Assembly: GCF_012932445.1 (NCBI RefSeq)
Contig: NZ_JAAIIJ010000014.1
Coordinates: 1 to 59,057, forward strand
DNA: 59,057 nt
Reading direction: 5' to 3'
Source: Bifidobacterium panos
GTDB lineage: Bacteria; Actinomycetota; Actinomycetes; Actinomycetales; Bifidobacteriaceae
The notes under the pieces are model-generated. The model saw only the letters and a program-made list of their open reading frames with translations, had not been told where the DNA came from and made no database searches. This document shows, piece by piece, positions 45,803-55,300 of the stretch; position 1 is the stretch's first letter; each line of letters starts with the position of its first letter. Position numbers and translations under genes: made by a program.

Positions 45803-47011
45803 CTAGGCGAGAATGCCGTCGACGAAATCCTCGGGGTCGAATGGGGCGAGGTCGTCCGGGCCTTCGCCGAGGCCGACGAGTTTGACCGGCACGCCGAGCT
45901 CCTTTTGCACGGAGATGACGATGCCGCCCTTGGCCGAACCGTCGAGCTTGGAGAGCACCACGCCGGTGATGCCGATCGCCTCGGCGAACACCTTGGCCTG
46001 GGCCATGCCGTTCTGGCCGGTGGTGGCGTCGAGCACCAGCAGCACCTCGTCAACAGGCAGATTTTTTTCGATGACGCGGCGAATCTTGCCCAGCTCGTCC
46101 ATCAGATTGGACTTGTTCTGCAAACGACCCGCGGTGTCGACGATGAGCACGTCGGCGTTTTCGTCCTTGGCGCGGGCGCTGGCCTCGAAAGCGACGGAGG
46201 CCGGGTCGGCGCCGTCCTTGTCGGAGCGCACGACGGGCACGTTGACGCGCGCCCCCCAGGTTTCGAGCTGATCGGCGGCGGCGGCGCGGAAGGTGTCGGC
46301 CGCGCCCATCACCACGTTCTTGCCCTCGGCGACGAACAGGCGCGCGAGTTTGCCGGCGGTGGTGGTTTTGCCGGTGCCGTTGACGCCCACCATGATGATG
46401 ACGCTGGGCTTGGCCGCGCCCTCTTTGTTCGCGTTCAGGCGGCGGTCGGCGTCGCGTCCCACCAAGTCGAGCAGCTTGTCTTTGAGTGCCTCGCGCACTT
46501 CGGCCGGGTCGGCGGTGCCGGTGACGCGGGCATCGGTTTTGAGCTCGTTCACCAACTGTTCGCTGGCCTCGGCGCCGACATCGGCGAGCAACAGCGTGTC
46601 TTCGACATCCTCCCAGTCGGATTCGGCGAGGTTGTCTTTGGCGAGGATATTGAACAGCGCCTTGCCGAACGGGTTGGCGCTGCCGGCGAGTTTCGATTTC
46701 AGGCGCGTCAGGCGCGAGCCGACCGATTCGGGGGATTCGGCGGGCTTGGCAACCTCGGCGGCCGGAGTGACTGGGGTGTCCGGTGTGGCCGGCGCTGCCG
46801 TTGTTTCGGTAGGCAAAGACGCTTCTGTGGTTTCGCCGGCGGGACGCGCGGATCCGGTGTCATCGGAATCCTTGGCACTCTTGGCTTCAACGCCGCCCAG
46901 CGCCTTATCCAGATCCCTCTTGCGCGACTTCGACAGCCACACGCCCAACGCGACAATCGCAATAGCCAACACCACAACGCCGATAACGGCCAGCACAATA
47001 TTCAAATCCAT
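45803..47011 (-). CDS. ftsY: Signal recognition particle receptor FtsY
   Basis: 402 residues. GTPase that docks SRP-ribosome complexes at the membrane. An N-terminal membrane helix (NIVLAVIGVVVLAIAIVALG), typical of actinobacterial FtsY, is followed by a Pro/Ala/Thr-rich linker, then the NG domain: VGVNGTGKTTTAGKLA, DTFRAAAADQL, VDTAGRLQNKSNLMDEL and TKLD-like SKLDGSAKGG. The start ATG at 47011 is used; the codons to 47020 add nothing. It is divergent from the TetR gene. Confidence 0.95.
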   Translation of the reverse strand: MDLNIVLAVIGVVVLAIAIVALGVWLSKSRKRDLDKALGGVEAKSAKDSDDTGSARPAGETTEASLPTETTAAPATPDTPVTPAAEVAKPAESPESVGSRLTRLKSKLAGSANPFGKALFNILAKDNLAESDWEDVEDTLLLADVGAEASEQLVNELKTDARVTGTADPAEVREALKDKLLDLVGRDADRRLNANKEGAAKPSVIIMVGVNGTGKTTTAGKLARLFVAEGKNVVMGAADTFRAAAADQLETWGARVNVPVVRSDKDGADPASVAFEASARAKDENADVLIVDTAGRLQNKSNLMDELGKIRRVIEKNLPVDEVLLVLDATTGQNGMAQAKVFAEAIGITGVVLSKLDGSAKGGIVISVQKELGVPVKLVGLGEGPDDLAPFDPEDFVDGILA

Positions 47012-47105
47012 AACCCCCAAGTCTACCGATGCCCCGAACCTTCAATCCCATGTCGTCGCCCATGCATCGCATCCGCTATCCAGTGGACGTGAAACACTTG
47101 AAGAT

Positions 47106-47840
47106 ATGGCCAATGCATCGAGAATGTCGTCCTTGCAGCGACGCAAGCAGCTCATCGAAGTGGGCCGTTCGCTGTTCGCATCCAAGGGCTTCGAGGCGGT
47201 GAGCGTGGAGGAGATCGCGGCGCACGCCAAGGTTTCCAAGCCGATTGTCTACGAGCATTTCGGCGGCAAGGAAGGCCTGTACGCGGTGATTGTGGACCGT
47301 GAGATGCAGTCGATGACCAACGCGCTGACCGATGCGCTGTCGGATCCGGATGCGCACCCGCGCCAGATCGTCGAACGCGCCGCGCTGGCATTGCTTACCT
47401 ATATCGAGCAGAACGCGGAAGGGTTTCAGGTATTGGTGCGCGATTCGCCGACCGCCGACCCGTCCGGCTCGTTTAGCTCGTTGCTGGGCGACATTTCCCT
47501 GCGCGTCGAGGATTTGCTCACCGCCACGTTCAAGCGGCAGAAGCTGTCGGCCAAGGGCGTGCCGTACTATGCGCAGATGCTCGTGGGCATGACAGTGTTC
47601 ACCGGGCAGTATTGGGCCGATCGGCCGAAGGTGAGCAAGGAGCAGTTGGCCGCCTATTTGGTCGATTTGGCGTGGCATGGGCTGAGCCGTCTCGACTCCA
47701 AGCCGCAACTGCTGTTCGAAAGCGCGAAAGCGAAGAAAAACGCAGCGCGGACGAATAAGGAGCCGTCCCATGGCGCGGTGGATGATAAAGGCGCGGGTGC
47801 ATCCGACAGTGCCAACCAGAGCGACGACGGTGCACTGTGA
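47106..47840 (+). CDS. TetR/AcrR family transcriptional regulator
   Basis: 244 residues. The N-terminal HTH reads GRSLFASKGFEAVSVEEIAAHAKVSKPIVYEHFGGKEGLYAVIV, the standard TetR_N signature. The ligand domain is helical, and the last 35 residues are a disordered Lys/Asp/Ser-rich tail. The start is ATG at 47106 (MANASRMSS), with ATG at 47124 as alternative. It is divergent from ftsY by about 95 bp and followed at 98 bp by the glycosyltransferase. The ligand is unknown. Confidence 0.88.
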   Translation: MANASRMSSLQRRKQLIEVGRSLFASKGFEAVSVEEIAAHAKVSKPIVYEHFGGKEGLYAVIVDREMQSMTNALTDALSDPDAHPRQIVERAALALLTYIEQNAEGFQVLVRDSPTADPSGSFSSLLGDISLRVEDLLTATFKRQKLSAKGVPYYAQMLVGMTVFTGQYWADRPKVSKEQLAAYLVDLAWHGLSRLDSKPQLLFESAKAKKNAARTNKEPSHGAVDDKGAGASDSANQSDDGAL

Positions 47841-47938
47841 CGCAGATTATATAAGGAAGCCCCCGGCCAACCGCAGAAAGTGCTACCGTGGAACAGCGAA
47901 CCATCGCCTGAATGAATAGGACTATAGGACGGACACCA

Positions 47939-48973
47939 ATGGCTCAACCGGCAAAAACGATCACGTTCGTGATTCCCGCATACAATATGCAGTCCTATCT
48001 CGAGCGTTGCGTAAGTTCGTTGCTCGCCGCGCGTGACACCTCGGACATTGAAGTGCTGATTGTGGATGACGGCTCCAAGGACGGCACTCTCGCGCATGCG
48101 CAGGAGCTAGAACATCGGCATCCCGGCATCGTGCGCGCCATCCATCAGGAGAACAAGGGCCACGGCGGCGCGGTGAACACGGGGATTGCGGCGGCTTGCG
48201 GTGCCTATGTGAAGGTCGTGGACGCCGACGATTGGGTGGGGCCGGAGTCGCTTGAGCTGGTGATGGCCACGCTTCGTGCCGAGGTGGGTGGCGACGACCC
48301 GATCGACATGCTGGTGACGAATTATGTGTATGACAAGGTGGACAAGCGCACCAAGCATGTGGTGAATTTCCGCCATGCGATGAAGGCCGGCGAGCGCCTC
48401 GGTTGGGATGATCTGGGGCATTTCGGGCTGGCGGAATACATTCTCATGCATGCGCTGGTGTTCCGCACCGAGGTGGTGCGCGCTTCGGGCATGCAGTTGC
48501 CGGAGCATACGTTCTATGTCGACTTTATTTACGCCTACCAGCCGTTCCCGTGGGTGAAAACGATCAAATATCTGGACACGCCGTTCTACCACTATTTCAT
48601 CGGGCGCGAGGGGCAGAGCGTGCAGACGCAGGTGATGGTCAAGCGCGTCGACCAGCTGCGGCTCGTCAACCAGCGCATGGTTGAGGCGACGCCGGAGCGC
48701 GGAACCGTGCCGGACGGGCTGTACCGCTATATGATCCACTTTTTGGCGATTGAAAGTTCGGTGGCGAGCGTGTTCATGATTCTGTCGCGTGACCCCGCCA
48801 ATTATGCCAAGAAGCGGCAGATGTGGGCTGACATCGAGGCGTATTCGCCGTCCATTTATCATGATGTGCGCAAGCGGCCCATGTCGGTTGCGCTGAATCT
48901 GCCGGGGTCGGCCGGGCGGTTCATCATCCGCCATGGATACACCGTCGCCAAGTATTTCATTGGTTTCAACTGA
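47939..48973 (+). CDS. Family 2 glycosyltransferase
   Basis: 344 residues with GT-A fold motifs VIPAYNMQSYLERCVSSL, LIVDDGSKDGT and VVDADDWVG (DxD). There are no membrane helices, so it is a soluble enzyme using a nucleotide sugar at the inner membrane, probably for envelope polysaccharide. The ATG at 47939 after GGACGG is preferred to 47912. The acceptor is unknown. Confidence 0.9.
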   Translation: MAQPAKTITFVIPAYNMQSYLERCVSSLLAARDTSDIEVLIVDDGSKDGTLAHAQELEHRHPGIVRAIHQENKGHGGAVNTGIAAACGAYVKVVDADDWVGPESLELVMATLRAEVGGDDPIDMLVTNYVYDKVDKRTKHVVNFRHAMKAGERLGWDDLGHFGLAEYILMHALVFRTEVVRASGMQLPEHTFYVDFIYAYQPFPWVKTIKYLDTPFYHYFIGREGQSVQTQVMVKRVDQLRLVNQRMVEATPERGTVPDGLYRYMIHFLAIESSVASVFMILSRDPANYAKKRQMWADIEAYSPSIYHDVRKRPMSVALNLPGSAGRFIIRHGYTVAKYFIGFN

Positions 48974-49101
48974 CCCGTTTCCAGACGCTGCGTGCTTGCT
49001 GCCGGCTTGGTCCTATGTAATCGGCGGGCTGGCGCGGTCGACGCAGTCGGCTCGCGCCACTGGCGTGTCGGCAGGTTTCGATGTTATGATGTCTAGCTGT
49101 T

Positions 49102-49174
49102 GCCCCTCTAGCTCAACGGTTAGAGCAGCGTCCTTTTAAGTCGTGGGTTCAGGGTTCGAATCCCTGGGGGGGCA
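49102..49174 (+). tRNA. tRNA-Lys (TTT)
   Basis: Acceptor GCCCCTC pairs with GGGGGGC (one G-T). The anticodon loop is CTTTTAA with anticodon TTT, and the T-arm is CAGGG-TTCGAAT-CCCTG. CCA is not encoded. Confidence 0.95.
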
Positions 49175-49181
49175 CAACTAA

Positions 49182-49207
49182 ATCCCCGCCGTTGGCGGGG
49201 ATTTTTG
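49182..49207 (+). terminator. Terminator after tRNA-Lys
   Basis: ATCCCCGCC (49182-49190) and GGCGGGGAT (49194-49202) followed by TTTT. Confidence 0.9.
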
Positions 49208-49230
49208 TTGTGCCCCACTGAGCCGTTAAG

Positions 49231-49253
49231 CAAACAGCCCAGTGGGCTGTTTG
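49231..49253. repeat. 23-bp palindrome CAAACAGCCCA-G-TGGGCTGTTTG
   Basis: Perfect 11-bp arms. A close copy with CGAACAGCCCA arms is at 51646-51668, and a degenerate one with AGAACCCGGTGGGTTCT at about 51327-51345. A recurrent hairpin module of this accessory region. Confidence 0.75.
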
Positions 49254-49394
49254 TAGGCTCAGCAGCAACTAGTGCGGCCAAGGGCCGCTCTCTACACCCC
49301 AGTCCAAATCTCGGCAATGTCTCAAATTCGTCCCCCGCCTTTGGCGGGCATCATTTGCGCGCCCCATCTAAATCGTCAAGCGGCCCATTTCGCA

Positions 49395-49508
49395 GCTATC
49401 TCGCTTACGTGTGGCAGCATTTTCCCGATATCGCAGGTATGACCGTTGCGACTTCGGCAATTATACTTGCGTTGTCCGCGATTGAGTGCCACACGTAAGC
49501 GAGATAGC
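49395..49508. repeat. 114-bp MITE-like element with 22-bp perfect terminal inverted repeats
   Basis: GCTATCTCGCTTACGTGTGGCA (first 20 bases GCTATCTCGCTTACGTGTGG) at 49395-49416 is exactly repeated in reverse complement at 49487-49508. The 70-bp interior has no relation to that of the element at 9042-9153, whose ends are nearly the same. No gene is seen from 49255 to 49628. Confidence 0.85.
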
Positions 49509-49628
49509 AGCAGCGCAGCCTCGTCGCATGCGGTTGGGCGAGGAGGAATCGATGTGCTGTTGGAGCACGGGTATCGTCCCGTGACCATCAAACGCGATAT
49601 CGATAACGCTTGATGGCCGCCGTCGTAT

Positions 49629-50429
49629 TCACTGCCATGTGGCGGCGTCGGGGTCGATGCCTTGGGTGCGGGCGTTCGCTTCGATGACCTGCCGCAGCCA
49701 TGCGGTCAGCCCAGGTTCCCGCTGGTCATAATGCTTGCGGAAGCGTTCGTCCTGCTCGTACATACGCGCCAGGCACACGTGCATGGGAAGGGTCACGTGA
49801 TACCACACTAGCGAGTCCCTGTGCTCTTCGGCCAGCGCGTTCGCCTCTGGCGAGCCGGGCGTCACGCCGTCGCGCTTGGCCTGTGCCAGGCGTTCTTCGA
49901 CATCTTCCATATGCTGCATGTCCTTTTCGCGCTGGTTATCGTCGTTGGTCGCTTGGTATTCGACGGACTCCATCCACTGCTGGCTGTCCTGCCAACGTTC
50001 TTTCGCCTCGCTGTGCCACTGGTTGTCTATCATGGCGTCTTCTCCTTTCCTTGCGAGATCGATCAGTCGGTCCGCATCGTGCAACGCTTGCTCCAGACGG
50101 GCAATGCGCTCGATGAGAATCAGCCGTTGTTTCTCCAGATCCTCCAACACCCCGGACGCGGGCGCGTCCAACAGTTGGCTGATTCGTGTGGATGTCACCC
50201 CCAACTCGCGGTAGAGTAGCACGCGCTTCAGGCGCGCGATGTCTTCCGGCATGTACGACCGGTATCCGTTGGCCACGCGGACAGGGCGGATCAGTCCGCT
50301 TTTGTCCCAGTGTCGTAGCATTCGCGTGCTCACGCCGAATTGTTGCGACACCTCGCCGACCGACAGCCCTGCTGGGGGTAGCGAGGACGCCGCTAATGCC
50401 AGCAGACGCTTTATATCGCGTTCGTTCAT
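49629..50429 (-). CDS. MerR family regulator with TipAS-like effector domain
   Basis: 266 residues. MerR HTH (LSVGEVSQQFGVSTRMLRHWD and GYRSYMPEDIARLKRVLLYRELG, about 20-85), a coiled coil (about 90-120), then a C-terminal domain ending in WYHVTLPMHVCLARMYEQDERF and YDQREPGLTAWLRQVIEANA, which resembles the TipAS drug-binding domain. TipA proteins trap thiopeptide-like drugs and activate their own promoter. The start at 50429 is set by the MerR-type promoter just upstream (50447-50477); longer readings would pass through it. No efflux gene is adjacent. Confidence 0.87.
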   Translation of the reverse strand: MNERDIKRLLALAASSLPPAGLSVGEVSQQFGVSTRMLRHWDKSGLIRPVRVANGYRSYMPEDIARLKRVLLYRELGVTSTRISQLLDAPASGVLEDLEKQRLILIERIARLEQALHDADRLIDLARKGEDAMIDNQWHSEAKERWQDSQQWMESVEYQATNDDNQREKDMQHMEDVEERLAQAKRDGVTPGSPEANALAEEHRDSLVWYHVTLPMHVCLARMYEQDERFRKHYDQREPGLTAWLRQVIEANARTQGIDPDAATWQ

Positions 50430-50446
50430 GTCATTCACATTACGTG

Positions 50447-50477
50447 AGACTAAACCTTCACAACATGTCAAGGTCAA
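50447..50477 (-). promoter_or_regulatory. MerR-type promoter with 19-bp spacer
   Basis: Read on the minus strand: -35 TTGACC (50477-50472), spacer of exactly 19 bp, -10 TAGTCT (50452-50447). Inside the spacer ACCTT and AAGGT (50474-50470 and 50458-50454) form the inverted operator. The over-long spacer is the hallmark of promoters twisted open by MerR activators, so the gene is probably autoactivated. Confidence 0.82.
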
Positions 50478-50590
50478 CATGTCTTTGCTTTTGCATACAG
50501 CTTTTCGCGCAGTGTGTCGTGAATTCGTCACCGCTGTCGTTCTGCCGGATATTGGTTGGGTGGCCAGCCTGACGAACCGTTGCCAATCCA

Positions 50591-50713
50591 TCTCCTGACG
50601 GGCAGTCTCTCGGACAGGTCGTCTATTCTGAGGTATTTGCGCGCTATCGACGCCACTGATTCGCCGTTCATCCTCATACGGCGGATAGACTGTATTTGGG
50701 GCATACTGATCAT
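50591..50713 (-). pseudogene. Fragment of an IS21-family IstA transposase
   Basis: 41 codons read MISMPQIQSIRRMRMNGESVASIAR then KYLRIDDLSERLPVRR. The first and last parts match the IstA N-terminus, but the recognition-helix segment normally between IAR and KYL is missing, and everything after VRR is unrelated. A doubly deleted remnant. It sits between the MerR promoter and the 51-kb repeat region. Confidence 0.6.
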
Positions 50714-51235
50714 CTGCCTTCCGGCCTTTTCTGGTGGAGATATACGGGCCGGCGCCTTGTTCCCTCCGATGTTTCGACCGGTATATCCGATTCCTGAGAG
50801 AACGATGGCGGCGGCCCGAACCTCTGCAATAGTGGCGGAGCGCCCCCTCATGTAATAATACTCTCCACCGCCACCGTTGTCGACCGTGTCTTCACCGAGT
50901 GTCCCATATCCCGTCTTGCTCGAACCGAATGCCGCCCCGTCGAACGGCAGCGCAACCTCTTGTATTCCAAATCTCAACAGGCAACTGCCCCGCGCCCTCA
51001 CCTGCTCCAGGATGTCTATGGGTGGGTCGGCCAGATCGGGAAGATTGATATAGCCAAAGGCGATGGCGAGCCGTTCCAGCCGCATACTCCTATCAGCAGC
51101 CTGATGGCACCCCTTTGTCCTTCGGGAGAGAGCATAAGAATCATTGCTCGCGATAAAGTGCCATCGTCCGACGAACGCCATGTGTGCGTCCTCCATGTTG
51201 TCGGTTCCGGTCAGTTCCATGAGCAGCCCGTTCAT
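50714..51235 (-). other. Uncharacterised open frame, coding doubtful
   Basis: An open frame continuous with the IstA fragment runs back to an ATG at 51235 (MNGLLMELTGTDN). I recognise no family. Pieces such as GGGGEYYYMRGRSATIAEVRAAA suggest an old gene or shadow. A plus-strand frame 50960-51304 covers the same DNA and is no better. No ribosome binding site stands out in either direction. Confidence 0.25.
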
Positions 51236-51324
51236 GTGCTCCTGAGCTTCGGCCTCGCCATGGCGCGAGTGATCACCGACAAATCCTGGCGCTACGACAT
51301 TTAAACAACGAAGAGCCCAGTGGA

Positions 51325-51955
51325 CGAAGAACCCGGTGGGTTCTTCGTTTCGCCTTCAACGGGCAGCGTCATTTTGCGGTGGTAGTCCGTCCCGTGTCCT
51401 CTGTAGCCCCACGCCGATGCAGCGAAGTCGTTCCCTGCGTGTTTGAGTCGCAGTGTCCGTTGCTATATTCTCGGTCTATCTCAAATCGCAGTGCCCATCG
51501 TTCCCGTTCTCAGTGTGCATATCGCCACTTGTTTGCATATCGCCATTTCGTTCTCAGTGTGCGTTTTGCTGTTCCGCTTTGGTTTGCGTGTTGTTTGGCT
51601 ATTGCGGTGTTTGGCGGCGGATGTTGCCGTGTTCGACACCCCGGACGAACAGCCCAGTGGGCTGTTCGTTTCGATATCAACGGACGGCGTCATTTTGCGG
51701 TAATAGATCATTCCCGTGTCCTCTGTAGACCCGTGCCGACGCGGCGAACTCGTTTCCTGTGTGCTTGAGGTCACAGTGTCCGTTGTTATCGTTCTCGGTC
51801 TGTCTTGAGTCGCAGTGCCTGTTTTTGCTGTTCTCAGTGTGTGTCCCCGCCATTTCGTTCTCAGTGTGCGTTTCGTCGTTCTGTTTTTGGATTCCTGTGT
51901 TGCTTGGCTATTGCGGTGTCTGGCGGCGGATGTTGCCGTGTTCGACACCCTCCGG
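51325..51955. repeat. Diverged tandem duplication of about 310-320 bp
   Basis: Copy A starts with the hairpin near 51327 and copy B with the hairpin at 51646. Matching landmarks: GCGTCATTTTGCGG at 51366 and 51687 (offset 321), and ATGTTGCCGTGTTCGACACC at 51621 and 51930 (offset 309). The copies look about 75-80 per cent identical, with small indels. Within each copy TTCTCAGTGTG and CGCAGTGTCCG-type words recur. No convincing gene is present in 51236-52384. Confidence 0.75.
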
Positions 51956-52184
51956 GCCGGTAGGCCAAGTCTTACGTCTCACACAGCAACATCCGCCTAA
52001 GTCATTGGGCCGTAGCCGGTGCGTTGACTCGGGGGAATGATTGCCCCCTTGGTTGTGTTGCGGGTGTGTGTTTTGAGTGGGATGGGCTTTGGTTTGAAGC
52101 CTGTTTTTCCGCGGGATTGCAAGGGGTTTTGGGCGGCTGGTTTGACGGTGGTTGGAGTGTGCTGTAGGGGGTCAGTTTTGTCCT

Positions 52185-52193
52185 GGGGGGGGG
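52185..52193 (+). promoter_or_regulatory. Nine-G homopolymer upstream of the surface protein gene
   Basis: G9 lies 191 bp before the start codon, inside a loop closed by GGGGGTCA (near 52167-52175) and TGACCCCC (52212-52219). Such tracts can change length by slippage and alter expression. Whether it is in the promoter is not known. Confidence 0.5.
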
Positions 52194-52384
52194 TAGTTTT
52201 CGAGGCTATTGGTGACCCCCGTTCTTCCGGGACGGCCGGATGGTTCGGTTGGCCGGTGTGCGTGGGGTTTCCTCCTCCCCCGAACGGGAAGGCGTCTTTG
52301 CGCGCGGGTTTCCGCGTGCGGGAATGCGTCGTTTTGTGTTGGGGGAGGGTTTGGTAGAAGAAAAAGAAATTTTAGGAGTTTCTT

Positions 52385-55300
52385 ATGGTGAGATTTTCAT
52401 CTCAAACCGGCATGGGGCGCGGGTTGCCGCGTTGGCTGGCGGCCATGGTGTCGGCCATAGTGTCGGCGCTGGTGGTGCTGGCGATGGCCGTGCCCGGCGC
52501 CTGGGCCGCAGGCTCGGTGTCGGTGTCCTCATGGGCCGACGCGCTGAGCGCGTTGACTACGGCGGATACGGTCACGTACACGGTGTCCAAGAACGAAATC
52601 CCGGGCGCGACGTTGACTGTGCCTGACGGCAAGACGTTGATCGTCACGGGTTCGGGTTCTCTGACGGGTGGCACGTCGGGTAGCCCGTTGTTCAGTGTTG
52701 CGGAGAATGGTCATTTGGTGTTGGACGGGGTCACGATCCAGAACAACACCGTCGGCAGCGAGGGTGCGGTGTCCGTCGCCAAGGGCGGCACCCTGGACTT
52801 GGGTTCCGACACCGAGGCCAGTCCCTCCGCCCCGTCGATCACGCGCAACACCACCGCGCAGGGCGACGCCCGTAACCTGGTGGTCGCGGAGAGCGCGACC
52901 GTGCGTTTGAACGCCGAACCGGTTAATCCGATCGGCCTGTCCTACGCCGGCACGCTTGAAAGTCCAGTCTCAATGATCGCCAGCCGCACCTACACAGTCC
53001 AGGACACCGACCTGGCTGCCGGCAGAATCACCGCGGACGACAGCAGCCTGACGACAGTGGTGGCGAACAACCAGGTCATCCTGCGCAACGCGAACGCGAA
53101 AATCCTATACTGGTCGCCAAACGGTTGGTTCGGTAAGAGCTACGATGAGTCGCAGTTGATTGCTCGGCAGGATAGTAATTGGGATGTGACCAAGAACAGG
53201 TTCTATGGTATTGGTGATATCACCATGATTAAGGGTACTAAGACCGTGAGGCAGACTTTTGTTGGTGCTTCCGAGTTGAACGGTTTGTCTCTTGACCAGT
53301 TTGATTTCATTTACATCGAGCCGAGCCAGACGCAGGTGAGCGGCAAATATTACACGCAGGACGAGATCGATGTCTTGACGGCGTATCTGGACAAGGGCGG
53401 GCGTATCTTCATCCAATGCGAGGACACGAACTTCTCCGTGGACAACGCGTCAGCTTCGGAGTTGGCGGGGGATTTGGGCACCGGATTCGAGGTGCTGAAC
53501 AAGCCCATGATTCCTAATGATAGCGTTGTAACCAGCAGGAAAGATTCGTTGACGGCGACGGATCTGACGAATGACCTAGCGGATACGTGGAAAGTGTACC
53601 AAGCGAGTCCTATCAGCTATGACGTCAGTAAGGCCAATGCTGTTTTCACTTCCGTGGTGTCGGGTACGGAGTATGCGTTGTGTGTTGATTTGCAGGCTGG
53701 TTCCTCTGAGGATGGTGGGACTGCGTGGGGTAATGTCACGGTCATGTCCGACGGAGACATCTGGCAAGGTCTGTGGAATGGTCGTGACGGCGGCACAAAC
53801 CTCACTTATACTGCTCAGTTTGCGAAGAATTTGTTGAATGCGACTATGGAGTCTCGTGCTGTTGCTGCGACTGGTGCGAATCCGAATGAGGATCGCTATG
53901 AGGTGACGTTCAGTGTGGGTACTGAGGCTGCTGATGCTGGTGTTGTTGCGCCTGAGTCGAAGAGCGTGTACAAGGGTAGTAAGTTCTCGGCTCCTACGGC
54001 TCCGGCGTATGAGGGTCATGCGCTGGTGGGCTGGTATTACACGGATGATCAGGGCGAGGAGCAGCAGTGGGATTTCAACACTGATGTGATGCTGGGTGAG
54101 AATCTGACGTTGACTGCGCATTGGACGGATAAGGCGTCGTATACGGTGGAGCATTATCGGTTGAATGTGGATGGTTCGACTCCTTTGACGCCTTCCGATT
54201 CGGTCCCGATGGATCCCGTCAAGATTGGCAGTGAGATTACTGCTGATGATGTTGTGACGATGCCGTTGACTGGTGAGTACGAGGGTTTCGAGGTCGACAG
54301 CATCAATACCCCGGTGACGGTCGCGGCCGATGGTTCGACGAAGGTGTTCGTCTATTACGCGCCCAGGGTGAACGAGGTGTCGTTCTCGGTGGACGCGGCG
54401 AAGGGTTCGCTGGACGATGGGACCGTGACCAGTCCGTTGAAGGTGAAGACGGGTGCGCCGTTGAGCGAGGACGAGGACAAGGCGTATGTGAAGGATCCGA
54501 CTGTGACGCCGAAGGCTGGTTGGAAGTTCCTGGGCTGGCGCCAGCAAGCCGAGTCCGATGAGGATGCTGAGGATTTGCCGGTGTATTCGCCGGCCGAGAT
54601 GGCGACCCAGACCGTGAAGTCCAAGACGACGTTCGACGCGGTGTTCGAGGCGTTGCCTGATGTGACGGTGGTGTTCGATTATAACGGCGGTACGTTGGCT
54701 GGTGATGAGTCCAAGGCGTCGTTTAAGTCGTTGACGGGCGCGCAGGGCACTTCGTATGCGGCTGACATGCCGGACAAGTTGAAGCTGACGCGCACGGGTT
54801 ACACGTTGGACGCGGACAAGACGTGGCAGTCGTCGTCTAAGGACGTGACGCCGGATGAAGCCACGTTTACGGCTGCTGCGACGTTCACGGCCGTGTGGAC
54901 GGCGAACGAGAACACGGTCACGTTCGATGAGGGTGATCACGGTACGATTGCCGCTGGTGCTGTGACGTCGTATGCGGTGAGCACTGACGCGAAGGTGGGC
55001 ACCGGTGTGGATGCTTCCAAGGCGCAGTTCACGGCGCCTCCGTCGGTGACGGATGATGCGGGTTGGACGTTCTCGGGTTGGCGGTGCAGTGAGGACAACA
55101 AGCTGTACGCGTCCAAGGACGTGAAGGATTATGTCGTGAAGGGCCTTGACGAGAAGAACAAGAAGGTCACGTTCACCGCGGAGTATGTGGCGAACGCCGG
55201 CGCGACGGTGGTGTTCAATCCGAATGGCGGCCAGATCGACAAGAAGGACGACAGCACGGTTCTCACGGGCCTGGCTGGCGAGTCGTACGCCGCTGATGTG

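Noticed and set aside
45803..47020. Plus-strand frames of 400-500 codons opposite ftsY
   Set aside because: They are complements of the clearly conserved FtsY sequence; only the part after 47106 is a real gene (TetR).
50960..51304. 114-codon plus-strand frame MYSKSQQATAPRP
   Set aside because: No family match, overlaps another doubtful frame, and lies in a debris region with an IS21 fragment.
51481..51948. 155-codon minus-strand frame rich in Thr, Arg and Asn
   Set aside because: It spans both halves of a tandem DNA duplication, its composition is low in complexity, and no start signals are present.
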